Source of the DNA: Rhodospirillales bacterium
GTDB taxonomy: Bacteria; Pseudomonadota; Alphaproteobacteria; BOG-932; Roseiterribacteraceae
Assembly: GCA_003165335.1 (NCBI GenBank)
Contig: PLTD01000188.1
Location: 1-32,930, forward strand
Length of the DNA: 32,930 bases
Reading direction: 5' to 3'
Shown here: positions 1-6,871 of the stretch, piece by piece
How positions within the stretch are numbered: the stretch's first letter is position 1
Layout: every line of letters begins with the position of its first letter
Position numbers and translations under genes: made by a program
The notes under the pieces: generated by a model
The model's database searches: none
What the model saw: only the letters and a program-made list of their open reading frames with translations
What the model was told of the DNA's origin: nothing

Positions 1-233
1 TCACGCAAAAAACGGCTCTTCGGTCGCTATGACCAATTCCGATCGACTCACCTGTATTCAAGAAGCGTGCCAATTGGTTGAATCGAGAGCTGGGATGGAT
101 TCAATATGGGCGAAAACCGTAATGGAGGTGCCGTGTTCGACCGATGCTCACATAATGAGCGTCTTTTTGCCTAATAAGCGGGCATTTTGTGAACAAATCT
201 TTATGAGACGCTTATGCGGGCGAGGTTCAGTTT

Positions 234-1655
234 TTATGGGGCTGGAGAGGGCAACCGTCGAAAGTCGATGTCGCTTTCCGCGGCGAGGTAGGTGAACATC
301 GCCCAGACAGCCAAGTTTTGAGCCAATTGGGCCGGATCGATCTTATCGAACGTATCGTCTGCCGTGTGATGGATATCAAAATAGTCCAATCCATCCTGCT
401 GTAAGGAGACAATCGGAACTCCGGCTCGCATTAAACCGTCAACGTCTGCGCCGCCTTGGCGGGATGGTTCGCGGCTAAGCAGTACGTGGAACGGCGGCAA
501 AAGACCTCCGAAAACGCTGCCGAAGGAGCTTGCGGCGGCCCCCGCGGGAAGCTTCGCCTCATATATCGGTCGGGCTCCAAAATCTGTTTCGCCCGCCACG
601 ATAATCCGTGCTGCGTCATCTATGTGAGCCTTAGTATAGGCAGGACCGCTGTAATCCATCTCCTCTGCGCCAAATAGTACGATACGGACCGTACGTCTCG
701 GGTGTTGGGGAAGTGACGCAATCAATTTGCCGACTTCTACTACGATCGCATCGCCTGCGCCGTCGTCGATCGCCCCTGTGCCAAGGTCCCAGGAATCGAG
801 ATGCGCTCCGATCAGGACGATCTCGTCCGGCTTTTCGCGCCCCTTCACCTCTCCCACGACAGTTAACGACTGTCCGTTCTCCCGTTCCGACGGCGTCAGA
901 GTAAGGTGAATGGTGACAGGGCCCTGCGCTGCCAGGCGCTCAAGTTGGTCTGCATCGGGGTTAGCCAGCGCCGCAGCCGGAATGCGCAGGATTCCGTCGG
1001 CGTAATCCAATGCCCCCGTATGCGCCAATCGATGGCTGTCGGTTCCGAGCGATCGATGCAGATAAGCCACTGCTCCGCGGCGCGCCGCTTCGGAGGCCCC
1101 TGCGCGCCTGATCCGGTTGGCGGCGCCATAACCTGCACCATCCTGGGTGCGCACCATCCTTTCGGTCACTACGGCGATCTTGCCGACGAGCGATCCTAGC
1201 GGAGCCGCCAACAGTGCTGAATAGGTCCGGAAGACTATCACTTCGGCCTCAATGCCCGCGGGCGGCGTGGCGACCGAACCGCCAAGTGCCGTCAAGACCA
1301 AGCGCTGGGATGCTGGTTTTTCGATTGTGGCCGTCTCAATTCCCCGCTCCCAAACCGTCATTGGAAAGTTTTCTAGGTGAACGTCTAATCCTGCGGCCTT
1401 CAATTTAGCTTCGGCAAACTTAGCGGCGCGCACCTCGGCATCGGTTCCGGCAAGGCGCGGACCGATCTCGCTGGTCATCGTCTCTAGAAATTTATAGCCC
1501 CAGTCGTCCATCTGCGCTTCGTGACCCAGTCGCTCTGCGACAGTCGCGGCAGTATCGGCTGCATCGGCTGCATCGGCGAGCGAACATCCAAGCGCCGAAA
1601 TTGCCCCCGCTACCAATATTGGAACGATAGTCCGCCGAAGCGCCCATGCGATCAT
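234..1655 (-). CDS. Exported M28-family zinc metallopeptidase (carboxypeptidase Q-like)
   Basis: A 473-residue dinuclear-zinc exopeptidase that should release amino acids or dipeptides in the periplasm or outside the cell. Residues 1-29 form a signal peptide (basic start, hydrophobic core, cleavage near ADA). A PA-domain-like region precedes the catalytic part. The M28 metal and catalytic motifs are all visible: GAHLDS (H285), AIDDGAG (D297/D298), GAEE (E331 base, E332 ligand), GETD (D358) and DIHHT (H429/H430). I chose the ATG at 1655 because GGGAGGAG lies just upstream and the signal peptide starts there; the open frame runs further up to 1913 but that part has no such support. The gene diverges from the iron permease at 2014. 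Family is sure; substrate is unknown. Confidence 0.9.
   Translation of the reverse strand: MIAWALRRTIVPILVAGAISALGCSLADAADAADTAATVAERLGHEAQMDDWGYKFLETMTSEIGPRLAGTDAEVRAAKFAEAKLKAAGLDVHLENFPMTVWERGIETATIEKPASQRLVLTALGGSVATPPAGIEAEVIVFRTYSALLAAPLGSLVGKIAVVTERMVRTQDGAGYGAANRIRRAGASEAARRGAVAYLHRSLGTDSHRLAHTGALDYADGILRIPAAALANPDADQLERLAAQGPVTIHLTLTPSERENGQSLTVVGEVKGREKPDEIVLIGAHLDSWDLGTGAIDDGAGDAIVVEVGKLIASLPQHPRRTVRIVLFGAEEMDYSGPAYTKAHIDDAARIIVAGETDFGARPIYEAKLPAGAAASSFGSVFGGLLPPFHVLLSREPSRQGGADVDGLMRAGVPIVSLQQDGLDYFDIHHTADDTFDKIDPAQLAQNLAVWAMFTYLAAESDIDFRRLPSPAP
1552..1578. repeat. Three tandem 9-bp units inside the peptidase gene
   Basis: The unit GCATCGGCT, with a one-base variant at each end, is repeated three times. 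It encodes an Ala/Asp-rich stretch (repeating ADA) just after the predicted signal-peptide cleavage site. Each unit is three codons, so slippage would change length without shifting the frame. Confidence 0.6.
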
Positions 1656-1740
1656 CTGCTCCTCCCTGAGAATAAGTTGAGGGTTCACTAAGACCGTCGT
1701 TAACGCAACAGAACGTTCGCTAAGACAGGATGCGCACCTG

Positions 1741-1769
1741 TTGATAAAGCGAACCGACGACACTATGAT
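1741..1769 (+). promoter_or_regulatory. Sigma-70 promoter reading toward the FTR1 gene
   Basis: TTGATA (1741-1746), a 17-bp spacer and TATGAT (1764-1769) make a near-consensus promoter on the plus strand. Transcription would start near 1776 and leave a leader of about 240 nt before the permease ATG. The 358-bp gap between the divergent genes (1656-2013) also holds a plus-strand open frame of up to 88 codons ending at 2007. It lacks a ribosome-binding site and its upstream ATGs precede the predicted start, so I do not call it a gene. Confidence 0.6.
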
Positions 1770-1788
1770 GAAAATGAGAATAATTCGC
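1770..1788 (+). promoter_or_regulatory. Putative Fur box overlapping the FTR1 promoter start
   Basis: GAAAATGAGAATAATTCGC matches 14 of 19 positions of the classical Fur consensus GATAATGATAATCATTATC by my count. It contains a 7-1-7 dyad, TGAGAAT-A-ATTCGCA. It abuts the -10 element and covers the expected transcription start, where a repressor would block initiation. Iron-dependent repression of an iron permease fits. The actual regulator (Fur, or another alphaproteobacterial iron regulator) is an inference. Confidence 0.55.
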
Positions 1789-2013
1789 AGCAAAACCATT
1801 ACCCGAGTTTTCACGATGTCGGTCTTGATCCTGATCAATGCGGGCGCCGGCGCGCTGGACGATCCATTATCGTTGCGCATAACAGGAAAAATACTACCGC
1901 TCTTGGAATTCACCGTACCCTCGCTTCAGAAATCTCGGATGAGGGTTACGCTTGCCCACTACTGTCAACCGGGCGATGCCGTCGGCTCCGCTGCGGCGAA
2001 GGAATAACAAGCG

Positions 2014-2859
2014 ATGTTGGCGACGCTGATCATCGTATTCCGCGAGGTGCTTGAGGCCGGCCTGATTATTGGGATTGTCCTGGCGGCAACCGAAGGGGTG
2101 CCTCGTCGAGGACGATGGATCGCTTCCGGCATTGTCGCCGGTATCGCTGGTGCGGCGCTTCTGGCCGGATTTGCCGGCGCGCTCTCGAACGCCTTTTCGG
2201 GCGTCGGGCAAGAACTGTTCAACGCCTCGGTCCTCATGCTCGCCGTCTTTATGCTGAGCATCCACATCACCTGGATGGCCAACCATGCGCGCGAGATGGC
2301 GCAAGAGATGAAAGCGATGGGTCAATCGGTGGTCCAAGGCGACCGGTCGCTTACCGCCATGGCTTTGGTAGTTGCGCTTGCCGTCCTGCGGGAAGGGTCG
2401 GAGGTCGTGCTTTTCCTATTTGGGATTGCCACTTCGACACATGAGGGAGCGGCGCCAATGTTGGCCGGGGGCATTTTCGGCGTGTTGGGTGGCGTAGCCG
2501 TTTCCTGGCTGCTCTATCGCGGTTTGGTTGCCATTCCGATGCGGCATCTTTTCAAAGTAACGAATGTTATGATCGCACTCCTAGCCGCCGGTATGGCCGG
2601 TCAGGCAGCAGCTATACTGGCCGGCGCTGATTTGCTTCCGACGCTGGGTGATCGACTTTGGGATACGTCAAGCATATTGCGGGACGACAGCATCGTCGGT
2701 CGAGCGCTGCATGCGCTGGTCGGCTATTCCGACCGGCCTTCGGGCATTCAGATGCTCGCCTTTCTGATCACCTTGGCGGCTCTGGTTACGCTGTCCCGCT
2801 TAGTCGGGCAAAGGCCCTACCAGCGATCGCAGAGCGATCCGATACCGCACGCCAATTAA
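2014..2859 (+). CDS. FTR1-family high-affinity iron permease
   Basis: A 281-residue polytopic inner-membrane protein of the FTR1/EfeU family, which carries ferric iron across the membrane, usually after oxidation by a partner. Both family-defining REXXE motifs are present: REVLE at residues 10-14 and REGSE at 126-130, each in a hydrophobic helix. About seven hydrophobic segments are seen, ending in a short polar tail. GAAGGAA upstream of the ATG serves as ribosome-binding site. No EfeO, EfeB or multicopper oxidase partner lies in this window, so it is either a stand-alone permease or its partners are elsewhere. The upstream promoter carries a Fur-box-like dyad. Length and motifs are normal for bacterial members. 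Confidence 0.9.
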   Translation: MLATLIIVFREVLEAGLIIGIVLAATEGVPRRGRWIASGIVAGIAGAALLAGFAGALSNAFSGVGQELFNASVLMLAVFMLSIHITWMANHAREMAQEMKAMGQSVVQGDRSLTAMALVVALAVLREGSEVVLFLFGIATSTHEGAAPMLAGGIFGVLGGVAVSWLLYRGLVAIPMRHLFKVTNVMIALLAAGMAGQAAAILAGADLLPTLGDRLWDTSSILRDDSIVGRALHALVGYSDRPSGIQMLAFLITLAALVTLSRLVGQRPYQRSQSDPIPHAN

Positions 2860-2954
2860 GATCACACATTAGATATAGGCGTTCCCGCAAAACCGCGGTT
2901 CTTCTGTCGGCCCGCATTTCGTGCTAGCAGCAACGCCGATCGACTGATCGGGCG

Positions 2955-3031
2955 GCACCCGTAGCTCAGCAGGATAGAGCACAGGATTCCTAATCCTGGG
3001 GCCGTGGGTTCGAATCCCGCCGGGTGCACCA
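2955..3031 (+). tRNA. tRNA-Arg (anticodon CCT), CCA encoded
   Basis: A full cloverleaf can be drawn. The acceptor stem is GCACCCG/CGGGTGC and the D stem GCTC/GAGC. The anticodon stem CAGGA/TCCTG has loop TTCCTAA, giving anticodon CCT, which reads AGG. The T arm is GTGGG-TTCGAAT-CCCGC, followed by discriminator A and an encoded CCA. The last 46 bp, from the anticodon loop to CCA, recur at 4164 and 5460, so this gene is the attachment site of a set of inserted elements and still has its full sequence. Confidence 0.97.
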
Positions 3032-3225
3032 ATTTCCCTTAGAAACAATCCGTTAGACGGTCTGCTCAGGAGTCCGGCCGGGATTTTTGTTTGCAAACTA
3101 ACTTCGCGCGAAAACAATAACTTAGGCGACGGTGGGCGGGCGCATTTTTTCTGTTAGTCACCCGTTTTACCTAAGTATTTGATTTTGTTGGGGTCCAAAA
3201 AGAGCACGTGTCCTGCATTCGAGCA
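2986..3225 (+). repeat. tRNA-derived att repeat, copy 1
   Basis: Copy 1 consists of the 3' part of the functional tRNA-Arg (2986-3031) plus about 190 bp of downstream flank. That flank is clearly related to the flanks of copies 2 and 3. Shared blocks include TTAGAAACAAT, AAACAATA, an inverted pair ACTTAGG (3120-3126) / CCTAAGT (3170-3176), and GTCACCCG between the arms. Such extended homology past the tRNA end is expected if the flank is the attP arm of related elements rather than original chromosome. No gene lies in it. Confidence 0.85.
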
Positions 3226-3236
3226 CGTCCCGAATC

Positions 3237-3671
3237 CTAATCCCGGGGTACGCGTTTAAGTTTCCCGCTTTTCCAGAGCATGCCTAGTTTTCGCAGAAGC
3301 TGGCCAAAGAGAGCAGGGGGTAGGAATCCATACGCATAGCCTTGGGGCTTTCCCCGAAGCTGACGGACGTCGAAACCCGGCCAAACAAACTCGTTCATCT
3401 CATCAAGAATGACCCAGGAGCGTTCTGTGTCTAGGTCAAGATGGCGTTTGACGGGAACTGGAATTTCAATCGCCAGGGCGCCATCTTCCGGCTCACTATG
3501 GGTGATTGGTGCTACACGGACGATCGTATCGCCATTCTCAGCGACGGACGTCTTGAGGACGATCACACAGGGTCGATCTTTTCGGCCTTCCTCCTGGCCG
3601 CGGCGATGCTCCCTGTGCCACAAATAACCGTAGGAAATGACGAGACCCGACTGCGGATCTGGAAAAGCCAT
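3237..3671 (-). CDS. PemK/MazF-like toxin of a type II toxin-antitoxin module
   Basis: A 144-residue cytoplasmic protein that resembles the PemK/MazF endoribonuclease fold, which cleaves mRNA when freed from its antitoxin. Supporting features are the beta-strand pattern with RP at 33-34, the strand APITH at 54-58, SWVI at 85-88 and WPGFDVR at 97-103, which follow the order seen in PemK-like proteins of alphaproteobacteria. It starts 11 bp after the stop of a Phd-type antitoxin gene on the same strand, the usual antitoxin-first order. The pair is the only cargo between tRNA repeats 1 and 2. Family assignment is from sequence resemblance only, and the catalytic residues are not certain. Confidence 0.7.
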   Translation of the reverse strand: MAFPDPQSGLVISYGYLWHREHRRGQEEGRKDRPCVIVLKTSVAENGDTIVRVAPITHSEPEDGALAIEIPVPVKRHLDLDTERSWVILDEMNEFVWPGFDVRQLRGKPQGYAYGFLPPALFGQLLRKLGMLWKSGKLKRVPRD

Positions 3672-3682
3672 AAGGGTCCGAA

Positions 3683-3952
3683 CTATTCTTGGTCGAGCAG
3701 GCGGTTAAGATGATCGTGCTCCGGGGACATGCGGGTGTTTAGCATCTCCTCGATTTCCGCTGCGCTGAGATCCTCGAGGCCGCGCGACCGGCCGGCGCGG
3801 GCCCGCAAGCGCTGTAGCTCCTCGAATTCAAGCGTCGAAATAAAATAGCCTGATGGGCGGCCATGACTAAGCACCGCCACTGGCTCGCGTTGCACAACCT
3901 TGTGGTAGAGCCCAAAATTCTTGGCGAATTCGGACGCTGGAACTTCACGCAT
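3683..3952 (-). CDS. Phd/YefM-type antitoxin
   Basis: An 89-residue antitoxin. The N-terminal part (MREVPASEF, FGLYHKVVQREPVAVLSHGRP, FISTLEFEEL) is the DNA-binding Phd/YefM fold. The acidic, helical C-terminal half (residues 45-89) should wrap the toxin. The ATG at 3952 is chosen because GGAGG lies 5 bp upstream; an in-frame TTG at 3964 would overlap that site. It precedes the PemK-like toxin by 11 bp. Autoregulation is likely, since the promoter contains two copies of an 8-bp sequence. Phd more often pairs with Doc and YefM with YoeB, so pairing with a PemK-like toxin is a mixed combination. Confidence 0.85.
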   Translation of the reverse strand: MREVPASEFAKNFGLYHKVVQREPVAVLSHGRPSGYFISTLEFEELQRLRARAGRSRGLEDLSAAEIEEMLNTRMSPEHDHLNRLLDQE

Positions 3953-3962
3953 AAGCACCTCC

Positions 3963-3998
3963 AATTACGGATTTTACTCAAATTACGGAATTTATCAA
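3963..3998 (-). promoter_or_regulatory. Promoter and direct-repeat operator of the first TA module
   Basis: On the minus strand TTGATA (3993-3998), 16 bp, and TAAAAT (3971-3976) form a promoter 19 bp upstream of the antitoxin start. Two copies of AATTACGG in plus-strand reading (3963-3970 and 3981-3988), 18 bp apart, sit in the spacer and just after the -10. They face the same side of the helix and suit binding by the antitoxin. Confidence 0.6.
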
Positions 3999-4003
3999 GC
4001 TGA

Positions 4004-4135
4004 CTTGATCCCCCGGCGGCAAACCATCAGCAGCCCGGGTTACTTACGATTGCCGATATTGAAGATATTTTTGAGCCGGAGCACTTTGCATCGATTAGTG
4101 CGGCTGGTCATCCCGAAGTCATCCACGCCCGATAA
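4004..4135 (+). pseudogene. Possible C-terminal remnant of an unknown gene beside att copy 2
   Basis: A plus-strand frame stays open for 43 codons and ends at TAA just before the second tRNA repeat. Its composition looks protein-like (LLTIADIEDIFEPEHF, then AAGHPEVIHAR) but it has no start codon and no ribosome-binding site. It may be the tail of a gene lost when the element shrank. I do not recognise it, and chance is possible at this length. Confidence 0.2.
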
Positions 4136-4163
4136 ACCATTGTTGGGCCAAGCGGTCGGCGAC

Positions 4164-4415
4164 ATTCCTAATCCTGGGGCCGTGGGTTCGAATCCCGCCG
4201 GGTGCACCAATCTCCCTTTAGAAACAATTCATTAGATGGTTTGCTTTGCGCTAGCCTATGAATTTTGTCGGCAAACTAATTCCGAACAAAAACAATAGTT
4301 TAGGCTGCAGCAGTCGGCCAGTTTTTTTCTGTTAGCCACCCGTTGGTCACCCGTTTCGCCTAAATATTTGTTTTTATTTAAGTCCTACAAAAATTGGAGT
4401 CCTGGGTTCGTTGCA
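4164..4415 (+). repeat. tRNA-derived att repeat, copy 2
   Basis: The 46-bp tRNA-Arg 3' segment (4164-4209) is identical to copy 1. The flank is the most diverged of the three, with a duplicated CACCCGTT block (4338-4353). The inverted pair is kept as GTTTAGGC (4298-4305) / GCCTAAAT (4358-4365). Upstream of the core it shares CGACATTCC with copy 3 and not with the tRNA gene, as expected for right-hand junctions. The rest of the stretch to the next gene (4416-4654) holds small GC-rich hairpins and no convincing ORF. Confidence 0.85.
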
Positions 4416-4598
4416 TACCTATTCTGTCACTCGGTCAAAAGGGCCCCCTAGCTTGAGGGGCTAGTTCGGCAGCGACGCTAGAGCTGCCTAGGCATCGAAA
4501 AGATCGGATTTCCCCGATCGCGGAAAACTGCCGTATCTCGCTATCCACGCTTTTCAAGCGGATTATTTTGGGCGATCGACATCGCCAAATTAAATACC

Positions 4599-4654
4599 AC
4601 TCTGTCGCATTTTCTTGATTGCGGCCAAGTCTTACTCTGTCGTATTATTGACAC
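4599..4654 (+). promoter_or_regulatory. brnT: Promoter/operator of the BrnT module, probably leaderless
   Basis: Two copies of ACTCTGTCG(C/T)AT lie at 4599-4610 and 4634-4645, 35 bp apart. They look like operator half-sites. A -10-like TATTAT (4643-4648) follows a weak TTGCGG (4619-4624) at 18 bp. It ends 6 bp before the toxin ATG, which would put the transcription start at or next to the start codon. Confidence 0.45.
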
Positions 4655-4921
4655 ATGGACGTCGAGTTCGACACTGCCAAGGACGCGATCAATGTCGCCA
4701 AACATGGAGTCTCGCTTGTAGAAGCCATCCTGCTGTTCGAAAGCGACTTCCTGGTGCGGCCCGACGGCCGAAAAATGTATGGCGAGGAACGTTTGATCGC
4801 CTATGGCGAGATCGGCGGTCGTGTCCATGTATGTGTTTACACGATGCGCGACGAGATCCATCGGATCATTTCGTTGCGCAAGGCAAACAGGAGGGAAATC
4901 GATGCCTATCGTGAAAGGTGA
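4655..4921 (+). CDS. brnT: BrnT-family ribonuclease toxin (DUF497)
   Basis: An 88-residue RelE-fold toxin of the BrnT family, which inhibits growth by cleaving RNA. The family signature is present in order: EFD..K at the N-terminus, KHG (16-18), GEER (43-46), and RIISLRKANRRE (70-81) ending in Y. Length is typical. No ribosome-binding site precedes the ATG, and a -10-like box ends 6 bp upstream, so translation may be leaderless. Its end overlaps the next gene by 20 bp. Toxin-first order is usual for brnTA. It is the only module between tRNA repeats 2 and 3. Confidence 0.9.
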   Translation: MDVEFDTAKDAINVAKHGVSLVEAILLFESDFLVRPDGRKMYGEERLIAYGEIGGRVHVCVYTMRDEIHRIISLRKANRREIDAYRER

Positions 4922-5339
4922 TCGCGCTAAGGCCGTCGCCAGCGTGACGAGCCGAGACTGGGCTGCGTTCGACGCGATGACTGATCAGGATATCGCGCGA
5001 CAAGTCTCTGAGAACTCCGATGCTGCGCCTCTGCTCGGTGAAGGAGAAGATTTGTCGAAATGGAAGCGAATCCGCGGCCGGCCGCGCGGCCGCCGTGTCC
5101 AGGCTAGAGAGACAACGGTGGCTCGCGTTCCAGGAAATCATGATGTCGATGTCCACCGGCTTCGGGCCGGTCTGGGGATGACGCAGGCGCAATTCGCTTG
5201 TACTTATGGTTTCAGCACCGCTGCAGTGCGATCTATCGAGCAGGGTAGGCGACAACCATCGGGTCCCGCGAGGGCCTTGCTCATGCTGATCGAAAAGGAT
5301 CCTGAGTTCGTTCGCCAGACGCTCGCGACGGCCGGTTGA
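4902..5339 (+). CDS. BrnA-like antitoxin fused to an XRE-type helix-turn-helix
   Basis: A 145-residue protein overlapping brnT. I chose the ATG at 4902 because AGGAGG lies 7 bp upstream; the frame stays open to 4803 but inside brnT. Residues 15-65 resemble the BrnA N-terminal region (AMTDQDIARQ, then a basic RGRPRG tract). Residues 84-120 are a Cro/C1-type HTH (LRAGLGMTQAQFA, STAAVRSIEQG, RRQPSGPA) followed by a helix, as in HigA-type antitoxins. Classical BrnA is shorter and binds DNA by a ribbon-helix-helix. The likely role is to neutralise BrnT and repress the operon; it could also act as a separate regulator. Confidence 0.75.
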   Translation: MPIVKGDRAKAVASVTSRDWAAFDAMTDQDIARQVSENSDAAPLLGEGEDLSKWKRIRGRPRGRRVQARETTVARVPGNHDVDVHRLRAGLGMTQAQFACTYGFSTAAVRSIEQGRRQPSGPARALLMLIEKDPEFVRQTLATAG

Positions 5340-5459
5340 TCTGGCGCTCTGAGAGATGGGACGCCGAAGGGGGCTCGAACTTAGTTTGGCGGAGGACTTA
5401 CAGTCACCACCCGGTCACCCGCGCCGGCCAACTCATTGATCAGAAACGAAGCCCGCGAC

Positions 5460-5705
5460 ATTCCTAATCCTGGAGCCGTGGGTTCGAATCCCGCTGGGTG
5501 CAGCAATTTTCCTTTAGAAACAATTCGCTAGACGGTCTGCACAAGAATCCGGCCGGGGTTTTTGTTTGGAACCAACTTCGAGCAAAAACAATAACTTAGG
5601 CGACAGTGGCCGAGCGCATTTCTTCTGTTCGTCACCCATTTTGCCTAAGTATCTGTTTTTGTTGAGGTCCAACAAAAGTCGGAGTCCTGCAATCGATTCC
5701 GACAG
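5460..5705 (+). repeat. tRNA-derived att repeat, copy 3
   Basis: The 46-bp core (5460-5505) differs from the tRNA at three positions, including CACCA to CAGCA at the 3' end, so it is drifting. Its flank is closer to copy 1 than to copy 2 and keeps a perfect inverted pair ACTTAGGC (5594-5601) / GCCTAAGT (5643-5650). The 120 bp before it (5340-5459) hold no gene; a TCACCACCCGGTCACCCG tract there repeats the GTCACCCG word of the flanks. Confidence 0.85.
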
Positions 5706-6015
5706 TACCAGCCGGCCGTGTCATCACTGGAGCCCGGGGGATAAGTCCCGAATCAGTGGGTAGGCGATCGGCCGCAGTTTACATTCGTCGGCGCCGGTTC
5801 GCTCCAGTTTTCCAATGGGAACAGGGCGTCCGCGTAGCTTGATCGGAGAGGCGGCCAGAGGGGTCTCAGACTGCACCTTGGCAGCATAGGCAAGCGCCGC
5901 GCTCCGCAGTGGAGGCTCGCTTTGGGCATCTGCTTGCTTCCCTGGGTGCCGTAATGAGCGCCATTTTGCTTCCCCAGGCGCTTCCCCGGTATGAGGCATG
6001 AGCTGGATGAGTGGC
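5706..6015. other. Gene-free stretch after att copy 3
   Basis: Minus-strand frames of 88 and 125 codons are open here and run into the acetyltransferase gene. They look like shadow frames: no ribosome-binding site, no recognisable motif and composition unlike the neighbours. I see no RNA gene or strong hairpin. Confidence 0.5.
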
Positions 6016-6540
6016 TCATCTCTCAGACGTCCCACCGGCAAGGCGCATCGGCAGCACGAGTCGCAGTGAGTCGGGCAACCGCACGAATCCGTGCGCGGCA
6101 TAGAAGCCGGCTGCCGATTCGTCGATAGCGTCGACGATCACCATCGAGGAGCCGACGGTACTGGCGCTCTCGAATGCCCGCTGGAGCGCGTCGGCCAAAA
6201 GGATTGCGCCCAGGCGTTGTTTCTGCCGGTCTTTTGCGACAGCCAATCGGCCTATCAAGGTAGCGCTCACCAGCGGATAGCGTGGGATGTGCTTGCGGGC
6301 GGCCTCGGGCACGTCGCCTTGAGAGATCGTCATCGCGCATAGGGTGTAGTAGCCCAAGATACGAGCCGGCTCACTGAGCTCGCTCAGTATAAACACGGCA
6401 TTGGCCTTTCGGCGTACGTCCTGGCCGGCCTGGGTTTTGAGATATCGATCCAGACTCTCCACGCCACTGTTAAAGCTGACCCGATCATGCTCCTCGTCGA
6501 GCAGCAGGATCCGAAGATCGTCCGATGACTGCTTCGCCAT
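6016..6540 (-). CDS. GNAT acetyltransferase toxin (TacT/AtaT-like)
   Basis: A 174-residue GNAT-fold protein. Members of this toxin group acetylate charged tRNA and stop translation. The family N-terminus is visible (HDRVSFNSGVESLDRYL, 18-34). The acetyl-CoA pyrophosphate-binding loop is RQKQRLGA (105-112) with a following helix, and the region GFYAAHGF contains Y147, the position of the catalytic tyrosine. Its ATG directly abuts the stop of the DUF1778 antitoxin (TGAATG), implying translational coupling. Length is normal. The module sits between tRNA repeat 3 and an IS481 remnant. Confidence 0.9.
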   Translation of the reverse strand: MAKQSSDDLRILLLDEEHDRVSFNSGVESLDRYLKTQAGQDVRRKANAVFILSELSEPARILGYYTLCAMTISQGDVPEAARKHIPRYPLVSATLIGRLAVAKDRQKQRLGAILLADALQRAFESASTVGSSMVIVDAIDESAAGFYAAHGFVRLPDSLRLVLPMRLAGGTSER

Positions 6541-6837
6541 TCACGGCATGACCCGACGTTTATGCTCCGCGAACGCGCGCTGCAGTCGTTCGCTCGGCGC
6601 CGGTGGATTGACAAGGGTGTCGAAGAAAACGATGCGATCCCGCTCGGACAAGACAAGCGCCTCATGCTCGGCGATCGTCCGCCGGGCTGCGTCCGTGAGT
6701 GCCGTCATGCAGAAATCGGTCAGCTTTCGCCGCTCAAGCTGCGCCGCTCGCTCGATCAATGCTTTGGTCGGCTCGTCGACGCGGAAACCAAGTCGCTCTT
6801 CTCTAAGCTGTCGATGGCGTTTTGCTGCCGTGGCCAT
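6541..6837 (-). CDS. DUF1778/TacA ribbon-helix-helix antitoxin
   Basis: A 98-residue antitoxin. The ribbon-helix-helix DNA-binding domain is in the first half (RLGFRVDEPTKALIERAAQL, then KLTDFCMTALTDAA). The C-terminal tail (DRIVFFDTLVNPPAPSERLQRAF) is the conserved segment that blocks the GNAT active site. The ATG at 6837 is preceded by GGAGGAG at 3 bp; a longer frame to 6867 lacks this support. It is co-transcribed with the toxin and should repress the operon together with it. Confidence 0.9.
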   Translation of the reverse strand: MATAAKRHRQLREERLGFRVDEPTKALIERAAQLERRKLTDFCMTALTDAARRTIAEHEALVLSERDRIVFFDTLVNPPAPSERLQRAFAEHKRRVMP

Positions 6838-6871
6838 GGGCTCCTCCAGGACGGAATGTACGTCCATTTGA

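Noticed and set aside
84-215. Inverted pair AGCGTCT (158-164) / AGACGCT (206-212) downstream of the peptidase gene
   Set aside because: The arms are 41 bp apart without a T-tract, so there is no strong case for a terminator or other element.
29-295. 88-codon plus-strand ORF at the left edge
   Set aside because: No ribosome-binding site, composition unlike a protein, and it overlaps the 3' end of the well-supported peptidase gene.
1741-2007. 88-codon ORF before FTR1 with a hydrophobic N-terminal part
   Set aside because: Starts with TTG inside the promoter -35; later ATGs have no ribosome-binding site. It is better read as a leader.
4541-4861. 106-codon minus-strand ORF opposite brnT
   Set aside because: Lies antisense to a clear BrnT gene and has no motif or ribosome-binding site.
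2986-5705. Interpretation of the repeats as extra tRNA genes or as a CRISPR/integron array
   Set aside because: Copies 2 and 3 lack the 5' half of the tRNA and cannot fold. Spacing (~1.2 kb) and the absence of spacers exclude CRISPR; no integron integrase or attC-like folded sites are seen.
5724-6101. Two overlapping minus-strand ORFs of 125 and 88 codons
   Set aside because: They run into the GNAT gene in other frames and match nothing recognisable.
6016-6540. GNAT acetyl-CoA loop lacking the usual glycine (RQKQRLGA)
   Set aside because: An arginine at this position is, to my knowledge, common in toxin-type GNAT proteins, so I do not treat it as a defect.
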